Shown here one piece after another: positions 58,045-64,000 of a stretch of 64,000 bases of DNA. The notes below the pieces were generated by a model. That model searched no databases, had not been told where the DNA came from, and worked only from the letters and a program-made list of their open reading frames with translations. The position numbers and the translations under genes are program-made. Numbering within the stretch: the first letter of the stretch is position 1; every line of letters starts with the position of its first letter. The stretch is from an uncultured Pseudomonadota bacterium (GTDB lineage Bacteria > Pseudomonadota > Gammaproteobacteria > Burkholderiales > SG8-39). The DNA lies in NCBI GenBank assembly GCA_903829815.1, contig CAIKRR010000014.1, positions 124,001 through 188,000 of the forward strand, given 5' to 3'.

Positions 58045-59124
58045 TCAACTGTTGCCTGACCGACTTAATGCATAGTTTATCACGACCATCGTGACCAGCA
58101 CGCCAGCCGCGCCGGCATTGTGAGCGGCGGCAAGCCAGAGCGGCAGACTGAAGAGGACATTGCCCATACCGAGGGCGAGTTGCAGGCAAACCAGCACCAC
58201 GAGAAGCACACCCAGCGACTTGAGCGACCCGATGCGCACCAGGCGCAATCCAAGCCACAAGGCCACAACGAAGACCCCGATTGCGCCAAGCCGATGCACC
58301 CAGTGGATGGCGGTCAGCGCCTCGAGCGGCAGCAAGCCACCGTCACCGGTACGTCCCAATTCGCGCAGAACATCGAACGCGTGCGCGAAGCTCATCGGCG
58401 GCACCCATTGGCCCTGGCAACCGGGCAGATCCGGGCAGGCCAGCGCCGCATAGTTGGTACTCACCCAACCACCAAGGACGATCTGCAGGCAGACCGCGAG
58501 GAGCCCAAGCAGTGCAAGTCCGCGCACCCGTGCTGCCGCGTCGATCCGGATCGGGATTTCGAACCGTCTCGAAGCACCAAGCGTGATCCAGACCAGCAGC
58601 GCGAGCGTGGTCATGCCCCCGATGAGATGCAAGGTGACGATGGCAGGCTTGAGCAGCAGTGTCACGGTCCAGCGCCCGAGGGCTGCCTGTGCGATGACGA
58701 CCAGGACCAGCAGTAGCGGGAGAATCGGCGATCGCCCGAGCGAGCGCCGCGCACGCAAGGCAGCCAGCGCAAGCGCAGCAATCAGCATGCCGACAAAGGA
58801 CGCCAGATAACGGTGGCCCATTTCCTTCCACCCCTTGGCCGCATCGAAGCCGCCCGCCGGGACCCCTTCGCCGTGCGATGCCGGCAGCACCTCGGGCACA
58901 TGCGGCTCGCCATAGCAGCCAGGCCAGTCGGGGCACCCCAGGCCCGCATCCGACAATCGGACATAGGCACCCACCACGATCAGGATGAAGGTGAGTACCG
59001 TCGTGAGCAGCGCGAGTCGGGCAAAGCGCGCCTGCGAACGCATGGCCCAGCGGGACAGGCCGAAGATGACTGCAAGCGCCAGCAGCAGCACAGCGCCCAG
59101 GCCCAGCATCAGATTGAGCGTCAT
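58045..59124 (-). CDS. ctaA: Heme A synthase (CtaA/Cox15)
   Basis: Oxidises the C8 methyl of heme O to the formyl of heme A. 359 residues with about eight membrane helices in two repeats. Paired Cys loops (GLGCPDWPGCYG; LACPDLPGCQG) and heme-ligand histidines (GHRYLASFVG, LHLIGGMTT, IHWVHRLGAI, AAAHNAGAAG) identify the family. Upstream of ctaB in the same series. Confidence 0.95.
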   Translation of the reverse strand: MTLNLMLGLGAVLLLALAVIFGLSRWAMRSQARFARLALLTTVLTFILIVVGAYVRLSDAGLGCPDWPGCYGEPHVPEVLPASHGEGVPAGGFDAAKGWKEMGHRYLASFVGMLIAALALAALRARRSLGRSPILPLLLVLVVIAQAALGRWTVTLLLKPAIVTLHLIGGMTTLALLVWITLGASRRFEIPIRIDAAARVRGLALLGLLAVCLQIVLGGWVSTNYAALACPDLPGCQGQWVPPMSFAHAFDVLRELGRTGDGGLLPLEALTAIHWVHRLGAIGVFVVALWLGLRLVRIGSLKSLGVLLVVLVCLQLALGMGNVLFSLPLWLAAAHNAGAAGVLVTMVVINYALSRSGNS

Positions 59125-59167
59125 TCCATGATCCTCATCAGGTCTGTCATCTCGGGATGGTCTCCGC

Positions 59168-59779
59168 TCAACCCTTCTGCCACGAATTCACGCGCAGCAG
59201 TTTCTCGATGTCACGCAGCATGCGCTTTTCCTCAGGCGGCCATGGGAAGCTCATCATCAGGTTGCCCAGCGGATCGATCAGGTACAGATGCTTCACCGGG
59301 TCCTCATCGGCAAAGGCAGTGCCAAGCGCTGCACCTGCAGCCAGATGTGCCACACGCACGCCGGCAAGCACCGCCTCTGGCGCAACGGGGACGTGATCAT
59401 CGGTTACCAGCCAGAGCCGCTCGATGCGCGTCTGAGCCTTGCCTTGCGCCAGGCGCATCTGGCGCATGAGGAGGAGCTTGCGCGCACAGGCCTCATCGCA
59501 CTCACCTGAGTCGACGTTGACCAGCCACCAGGGGCCGCTGAGGCTATCGGCCGTGACAGTCGTGCCATCAACGAACTGCGCAGCCACCTTCAAGGGAGCA
59601 GGTGCAAGCAGACGACCATAATTGGTACGCCCGGTTGGCGGCGAGCCAAAGTAGGCGATCGTACCCAGGACAACCGGCGCCGCACAGACCAGAAAGATCA
59701 ACAGTGCCTGTACGCGCCCACGGCGCTGCCGGGCTGGATCGATGGGCCCCGGCGGTGACTGCGAGACGGCAAGGTTCAT
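59168..59779 (-). CDS. Membrane-anchored SCO-like thioredoxin-fold protein
   Basis: 203 residues from ATG 59779 (ATGA overlap with the SURF1 gene). One N-terminal helix (VQALLIFLVCAAPVVLGTIAYF), then a periplasmic domain with Cys94-X3-Cys98 in SGECDEACARK and HLYLIDPLGNLMMSF, the order seen in SCO proteins. Between ctaA and SURF1 it is probably an accessory copper or thiol factor for cytochrome oxidase. More divergent than the SCO gene at 56426. Confidence 0.78.
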   Translation of the reverse strand: MNLAVSQSPPGPIDPARQRRGRVQALLIFLVCAAPVVLGTIAYFGSPPTGRTNYGRLLAPAPLKVAAQFVDGTTVTADSLSGPWWLVNVDSGECDEACARKLLLMRQMRLAQGKAQTRIERLWLVTDDHVPVAPEAVLAGVRVAHLAAGAALGTAFADEDPVKHLYLIDPLGNLMMSFPWPPEEKRMLRDIEKLLRVNSWQKG

Positions 59780-60564
59780 GACAGGAGTCGCTCCGATCGA
59801 AGGCGTCGCACACGCCGCCAGCGGCGCAGGCCAAGCGTGATGTAGATCCCCGCAGCAATGAGTGCAAAGCTGTACCACTGCAAGGCGTAGGCCCGGTGCC
59901 GATCAGCATCCTCAGGGGGGCCGGGCCAATTGCGATCGAGTGCATCGTCGGCGCTGCTGGTCTGCTGCAGAACCCAGGGCGCGAGCTTCACACCGGCAAG
60001 CTGCTCGTACTGAATGATGCTCAAGGACGGCCAGACCGTGACCGGTGCAACCGGTGCATCGTACGCAGGCGAACCCAACGAGAATCGGTGCTCGTCGGGC
60101 ACCACCAGCGTACCTTCGAGAACCGTCGGGCCGGCACCGGGGGGGGCGACCGCGACAGGGCCGCGATCGGCACGCGCAGCTGTCCAGCCCCGATTGACCA
60201 GAACCTGCGTGCCGTCGGCATCGAGCTCGAAAACCTGCACGACCTCATACCCTGGCCGATGGGCCCGAATGCGGTTGTCGATCAGCAGGACGCCGCCCGG
60301 GTGCCAGTGACCACGCAGCAGCACATGCCGCCACTCGAGTGCCGCCCCGTCAATCGGCGCCTGGCTCAGATCGATGGGCACTGCGTGTGATCGCTCCAGT
60401 GCCAGTGCCAGCCGATCGGCCTTCTCGACGGCGCGCCGTGTCTGCCACTGTCCAAGACTCACGGTGAGCACAACAAACCCGATCGTCACGAGGGCCAGCG
60501 CCACCGAACGCAGGAGCGAGCGCCGCGAGGCTTCAGAGGGCATGGCAGGAGGGGCAGAGGACAT
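59776..60564 (-). CDS. SURF1 family cytochrome oxidase assembly protein
   Basis: 262 residues from ATG 60564; a second ATG seven codons on is an alternative and neither start has a clear Shine-Dalgarno. N-terminal helix (SVALALVTIGFVVLTVSLGQWQ with the QWQ hallmark), periplasmic core (VLLRGHWHPG, LVNRGWTAA, GTLVV) and C-terminal helix after RHRAYALQWYSFAL. Assists heme a insertion into subunit I. Confidence 0.92.
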   Translation of the reverse strand: MSSAPPAMPSEASRRSLLRSVALALVTIGFVVLTVSLGQWQTRRAVEKADRLALALERSHAVPIDLSQAPIDGAALEWRHVLLRGHWHPGGVLLIDNRIRAHRPGYEVVQVFELDADGTQVLVNRGWTAARADRGPVAVAPPGAGPTVLEGTLVVPDEHRFSLGSPAYDAPVAPVTVWPSLSIIQYEQLAGVKLAPWVLQQTSSADDALDRNWPGPPEDADRHRAYALQWYSFALIAAGIYITLGLRRWRRVRRLRSERLLS

Positions 60565-60604
60565 CGGCAGGCAAGAGGAGTAGCAGGACCGCGGCAGGCA
60601 TCTC

Positions 60605-60624
60605 GCATCTGGGCGCATCTGGGC
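60605..60624. repeat. Two tandem copies of a 10-bp unit
   Basis: GCATCTGGGC is repeated twice head to tail in the 156-base divergent gap between SURF1 (minus) and the small membrane protein (plus), followed by a partial third GCATC. No function assigned. Confidence 0.7.
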
Positions 60625-60720
60625 GCATCGGCCACATCGCCGACGATGAGACTGGTGTGCAGGACACGTTGCGAATCTGTGGAGGATGATACGCTTGCCC
60701 GCACAGACAAGGTTCTCGCC

Positions 60721-60915
60721 ATGCGCTACGTTGTGATTGCCGTTCTAATCCTCATCCTGGCCGCGCTCGGCTCGGCGCTCTATTTCATGATGAGCGATCG
60801 TAGCGGCACGAGCCGCAGTGTCAACGCGCTGACCGTACGCGTTGCGCTGTCGGTGCTGCTCTTTTTGTTCCTGATCGCAGGCAGGCACTGGGGCTGGCTG
60901 CCTGCCCAACTCTGA
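60721..60915 (+). CDS. Twin-transmembrane small protein (DUF2909-like)
   Basis: 64 residues: helix VVIAVLILILAALGSALYFM, a short polar loop SDRSGTSRS, then helix VRVALSVLLFLFLIAG and a short tail. Similar small proteins lie next to subunit III in other Burkholderiales oxidase clusters; the biochemical role is unknown. It is the only plus-strand gene among the minus-strand oxidase genes. Confidence 0.8.
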   Translation: MRYVVIAVLILILAALGSALYFMMSDRSGTSRSVNALTVRVALSVLLFLFLIAGRHWGWLPAQL

Positions 60916-60957
60916 GCCTCGCGGTACCGGCGCGCCGCAACACCGCCTGAAACGACA

Positions 60958-60981
60958 GCGCCCCTGTCAGGGCAGGGGCGC
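60958..60981. terminator. Hairpin terminator downstream of subunit III
   Basis: GCGCCCCTG and CAGGGGCGC form a perfect nine-pair GC-rich stem with a six-base loop, 19 bases past the coxC stop on the minus strand and 43 past the DUF2909-like stop on the plus strand. On the minus strand it is followed by TGTCGTTT, a poor U-tract. Likely used by coxC. Confidence 0.6.
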
Positions 60982-61000
60982 CTCGATCAGAGTACGCAGG

Positions 61001-61846
61001 TCAGAGGAAATAGACGAGGATAAAGAGCAGAAGCCAGACCACATCCACGAAGTGCCAGTACCAGGCCACGGCCTCGAAGCCAAAGTGGTGATCCGGGCTG
61101 AAATGCCCCTTGGCACAACGGAACCAGATCGTGAGCAGCATGATCGTTCCGATCGTCACATGGAAGCCGTGAAAGCCAGTCAGCATGAAGAACGTCGTGC
61201 CATAGATGCCGGTCGTGAGCTTCAGGTTCAGCGTATGGTAGGCATGCATGTACTCATCGGCCTGCAGAAACAGGAACAACGCACCGAGGAGCACCGTGGC
61301 ACCGAGCCAGACGAGCAACGCCTTGCGGTGGTCGGCTCGCAGCGCGTGGTGCGCCAGGGTCAGCGTGACCCCCGAGGTGAGCAGGATGGCCGTATTCCAT
61401 GCTGGAAGCCCGCTGGCGCCCATGGCGGTGAACTTCTCGCCCGTCGGCCCGCTGGTAGGCCAGGTGGAGGAGAAGTTGGGCCAGAGTATCTTGTGATCGA
61501 TGTCGCCGAGCCACGGCACAGCCAGATTGCGCGCATAGAAGAGCGCACCGAAGAAGGCTGCAAAGAACATGACTTCGGAGAAGATGAACCAGCTCATGCT
61601 CCAGCGGAACGCCACATCGACCTGGCGGTTGTACTGCCCGCTCTCCGATTCACCAATCACATCGGAGAACCAGCCAAACAGCATCACCAGCAACAAGGCG
61701 AAGCCGACAAGCACCACCCACCGACCTGACGATGCGCCATTCATCCAGCTGGCAGCGCCCAGCGCCATGAACAACAGCGCGAAGGAGCCCCAGATCATCC
61801 GCTTTGAAGGATCGGGGACGAAGTATTTTGCGCTTTGACCGAGCAT
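61001..61846 (-). CDS. ctaE: Cytochrome c oxidase subunit III
   Basis: 281 residues, seven membrane helices, core subunit of the aa3-type oxidase. RWSMSWFIFSEVMFFAAFFGALFYAR, AWNTAILLTSGVTLTLAHHAL, DEYMHAYHTLN and the C-terminal HFVDVVWLLLFILVYF match the family. Downstream of the Cox11 and DUF2970 genes. Confidence 0.97.
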   Translation of the reverse strand: MLGQSAKYFVPDPSKRMIWGSFALLFMALGAASWMNGASSGRWVVLVGFALLLVMLFGWFSDVIGESESGQYNRQVDVAFRWSMSWFIFSEVMFFAAFFGALFYARNLAVPWLGDIDHKILWPNFSSTWPTSGPTGEKFTAMGASGLPAWNTAILLTSGVTLTLAHHALRADHRKALLVWLGATVLLGALFLFLQADEYMHAYHTLNLKLTTGIYGTTFFMLTGFHGFHVTIGTIMLLTIWFRCAKGHFSPDHHFGFEAVAWYWHFVDVVWLLLFILVYFL

Positions 61847-61922
61847 GGTGATCAGACTCCCTGGTTACAAACAGCAGTTGCGGCAAATGGGGCAGCAGGC
61901 CTGTCGATGGACGGCGTGCACG

Positions 61923-62138
61923 TCAGTGGGTAGCACTCGAGATGACAAGATGAACGACAAACAGAATGACAAGGACAAAGAGCGCAGCCCCGATGGTGCC
62001 AGCAACGATCACGTGAACCGGATTGAGCCGGACTGCGTCAGCCTCATGTGCAGAACGCTTGCGCACGCCCAGAAACGACCAGAACACCGCGCCGACCACT
62101 TGCATGAAACCGGGAGGCTTTGATCCAGGTGCGCTCAT
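61923..62138 (-). CDS. DUF2970 family small membrane protein
   Basis: 71 residues: FWSFLGVRKRSAHEADAVRLNP followed by one membrane helix (VIVAGTIGAALFVLVILFVVHLV). Typical companion of cox11 and coxC in betaproteobacterial oxidase clusters; function unknown. Start overlaps the cox11 stop (ATGA). Confidence 0.85.
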   Translation of the reverse strand: MSAPGSKPPGFMQVVGAVFWSFLGVRKRSAHEADAVRLNPVHVIVAGTIGAALFVLVILFVVHLVISSATH

Positions 62139-62740
62139 GACCGCACCGCGCCAGCCTTGACTGAAACCGGTGTGCTCACGCCGGCGGGTGCCTGCGCGCC
62201 ATTGACCTCGAAAAAGGTAAACGACAGCGTGATGGTCGCGATGCTCGATGGCAGCGCTGAATCTACGACGAAGACCACCGGCACCTGGCGCGTCTCACCG
62301 GGCTGCAGCGTCTGCTGGGTGAAGCAGAAACATTCGACTTTGCGAAAGTACTCGGCGGCCAGGGCCGGCCCGTAACTCGGGATAGCCTGTCCGGTCAGCG
62401 GTCGGTTCGAGCCGTTGTGAATCTCGAAAACGGCCTGCTGCATCTCGCCCGGATGCACCGACACATGCCCCTCGAGCGAGCGAAAGGTCCAGGGCAAGCC
62501 TCGCATATTGGTGTCGAACTCGATCGCTATCGAGCGCGCATAGTCGATCTGGCTGTTGATCGACCCGACGTGATCCGGCTGCAGGAGGCTGCGCAACCCT
62601 GTCACCTGGCAGATCTTCTCGTAGAAAGGCACCAGCGCAAAGCCGAAACCGAACATGACTGCCGTTACCACCAGCAAGCGGACCAGGAGTTGCCGATTGC
62701 CGGCCGCACGGGCAAGCCTCACCGAAGCGACAGTGCTCAT
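62135..62740 (-). CDS. ctaG: Cytochrome oxidase copper-insertion protein CtaG/Cox11
   Basis: 201 residues: one N-terminal helix (LLVVTAVMFGFGFALVPFYEKIC) and an immunoglobulin-like periplasmic domain with the copper motif VECFCF, then EVNGAQAPAG. Delivers CuB to subunit I. Start overlaps the stop of the tiny upstream gene (ATGA). Confidence 0.95.
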   Translation of the reverse strand: MSTVASVRLARAAGNRQLLVRLLVVTAVMFGFGFALVPFYEKICQVTGLRSLLQPDHVGSINSQIDYARSIAIEFDTNMRGLPWTFRSLEGHVSVHPGEMQQAVFEIHNGSNRPLTGQAIPSYGPALAAEYFRKVECFCFTQQTLQPGETRQVPVVFVVDSALPSSIATITLSFTFFEVNGAQAPAGVSTPVSVKAGAVRS

Positions 62741-62877
62741 CCGAGAAGCCAGTACTTCATGACGATGCCCAGAAAGAACACCCCGGCCACCGACATCAGC
62801 GCAAGGCCGGTGCGGCGATTGGCCGCACGGAGAGCGTCCGTGCGGGCCTGCATGTTCGAGGAATCGGCGGCGTTCAT
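62737..62877 (-). CDS. Cytochrome oxidase small assembly protein
   Basis: 46 residues from ATG 62877: a polar start (MNAADSSNMQARTDALRAAN) and one membrane helix (GLALMSVAGVFFLGIVMKYWLLG). Tiny proteins of this layout sit between subunit I and cox11 across Burkholderiales. The ATGA overlap with ctaG supports that it is translated. Confidence 0.78.
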   Translation of the reverse strand: MNAADSSNMQARTDALRAANRRTGLALMSVAGVFFLGIVMKYWLLG

Positions 62878-62908
62878 GGTGTCGGCGTGTCGAAGGCGCA
62901 GAAGGTGA

Positions 62909-64000
62909 TCACTTGACCTGCGGGGGAACTTCAAAGCTGTGGTACGGCGCGGGGCTGGGCAGCGTCCACTCGAGACCCTCGGCACCTTCCCAGACCTGCG
63001 CTGTCGCCTTCTCGCCGCCTCGGATGCACTTCACCACACCGGCGAGGAAGATGAGTTGCGAGAACCCGAAACCGAACGCGCCAATGGAGGCAATCATGTT
63101 GAAGTCGGCGAACTGCGTGGCGTAGTCAGGAATCCGCCTCGGCATCCCCGCGAGCCCGAGAAAATGCATCGGGAAAAAGGTGATGTTGAAGAAAATGAGA
63201 GAGAGCCAGAAGTGGGTCTTGCCCATTGCCTCGTTGTACATGTGGCCAGTCCACTTGGGCAGCCAGAAATACGTCCCGGAGAAGAGCGCGAACAGCGATC
63301 CGGCGACCAGCACGTAGTGGAAGTGCGCCACCACATAGTAGGTATCCTGGATCTGCAGATCGATCGGGGCGATCGCGCAGACCAACCCGGTGAATCCGCC
63401 CATCGTGAACACGAAGAGGAAACCCACGGCAAACAGCATCGGCGTCTCGAAGGTCATCGAGCCGCGCCACATGGTCGCCAGCCAGTTGAACACCTTGACC
63501 CCGGTCGGGACCGCGATCAGCACGGTGGCATACATGAAGAAGAGGACGCCGGCTGCAGGCATTCCGACCACGAACATGTGATGGGCCCAGACGATGAACG
63601 AGAGGATCGCGATCGACGAGGTGGCGTACACCATCGAGGAATAGCCAAACAGCGGCTTGCGCGCAAAGGCCGGAATGACATGCGAGACGATCCCGAACGC
63701 GGGCAGGATCATGATGTAGACCTCGGGGTGCCCGAAGAACCAGAACACGTGCTGGTACATCACCGGGTCACCGCCGCCAGCGGCGTTGAAGAACGAGGTG
63801 CCAAAGTGCCGATCGGTGAGGGTCATCGTGATGGCGCCGGCAAGCACCGGCATCACCGCAATGAGCAGATAGGCGGTGATGAGCCAGGTCCAGACGAACA
63901 TCGGCATCTTCATCATCGTCATGCCAGGTGCGCGCATGTTGAGGATGGTGACCACGATGTTGATCGAGCCCATGATCGACGAGGCGCCCAGAATGTGCAG
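62909..64000 (-). CDS. ctaD: Cytochrome c oxidase subunit I, C-terminal part (5' truncated by window)
   Basis: 363 codons are visible and the frame runs through the window edge; full subunit I is about 530 residues, so roughly the first third is missing. The edge reads [14 protein letters not shown], a conserved subunit I segment. CuB/heme a3 site: [14 protein letters not shown] (His-Tyr pair), WAHHMF; heme ligands in [10 protein letters not shown]-channel region [13 protein letters not shown] is normal. The ATG at 63973 is internal. Confidence 0.97.
   Translation of the reverse strand: MHILGASSIMGSINIVVTILNMRAPGMTMMKMPMFVWTWLITAYLLIAVMPVLAGAITMTLTDRHFGTSFFNAAGGGDPVMYQHVFWFFGHPEVYIMILPAFGIVSHVIPAFARKPLFGYSSMVYATSSIAILSFIVWAHHMFVVGMPAAGVLFFMYATVLIAVPTGVKVFNWLATMWRGSMTFETPMLFAVGFLFVFTMGGFTGLVCAIAPIDLQIQDTYYVVAHFHYVLVAGSLFALFSGTYFWLPKWTGHMYNEAMGKTHFWLSLIFFNITFFPMHFLGLAGMPRRIPDYATQFADFNMIASIGAFGFGFSQLIFLAGVVKCIRGGEKATAQVWEGAEGLEWTLPSPAPYHSFEVPPQVK

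Overview
The window is chromosomal DNA from a high-GC betaproteobacterium, most likely of the order Burkholderiales (Alcaligenaceae/Comamonadaceae-like). The evidence is gene order: mla-(ABC-2 pair)-ibaG-murA-his-hinT-tatABC, kdsD-lptCAB-rpoN-hpf-ptsN-hprK-rapZ, thiS-thiG-trmB-hemW-rdgB-rph, yicC-gmk-rpoZ-spoT, and an aa3 cytochrome oxidase cluster ending next to rpoH. A Bug-type tripartite tricarboxylate receptor also fits. No insertion sequence, prophage, integrase or CRISPR array was seen.

1-16820: the end of an HtrA-like protease (+), then a very long minus-strand run read from mlaF down to tatC. It contains the Mla lipid-transport system (mlaF-E-D-A-C-B), an ABC-2 exporter pair, ibaG, murA, the complete histidine block hisG-D-C-B-H-A-F-I-E, hinT and tatA-B-C. 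Most junctions overlap by 1-4 bases. 16976-27313 (+): a sigma-54 activator without a sensory domain, then kdsD-lptC-lptA-lptB-rpoN-hpf-ptsN-hprK, a PsiF-like small protein, rapZ, ubiX and a LON-domain protein. kdsC, expected between kdsD and lptC, is absent. 27370-29559 (-): mutY, a 5'-nucleotidase and tRNA-Gly(CCC). 29907-32792 (+): a glycosyltransferase, thiS, thiG and trmB.

32758-40623 (-): reading downstream from 40623, a Ser/Thr kinase and a PP2C phosphatase, then a promoter with an embedded Fur-box palindrome, then an overlapping cassette: outer-membrane barrel, exported FMN-binding flavoprotein, ApbE flavin transferase and four-helix membrane cytochrome-like protein. This runs on without a gap into rph, rdgB and hemW. 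It looks like an iron-repressed extracytoplasmic flavin electron-transfer module inserted between housekeeping genes, and is the most interesting unit here.

40806-44743 (+): yicC-gmk-rpoZ-spoT. 44810-55180: a catabolic island, with hydrolase, SDR, enoyl-CoA hydratase, acyl-CoA dehydrogenase and an aminobenzoate-type CoA ligase; then a divergent DUF3891 gene; then an opine-dehydrogenase-family protein, a 3-hydroxyacyl-CoA dehydrogenase, another hydrolase and a Bug receptor. It has no regulator and no ring-attacking oxygenase in the window. 55552-56400: rpoH, preceded by a near-perfect CIRCE element inside its promoter. 56426-64000: cytochrome c oxidase subunits I (cut by the window edge) and III with their assembly factors (Cox11/CtaG, SURF1, two SCO-like proteins, heme O and heme A synthases) and small membrane proteins.
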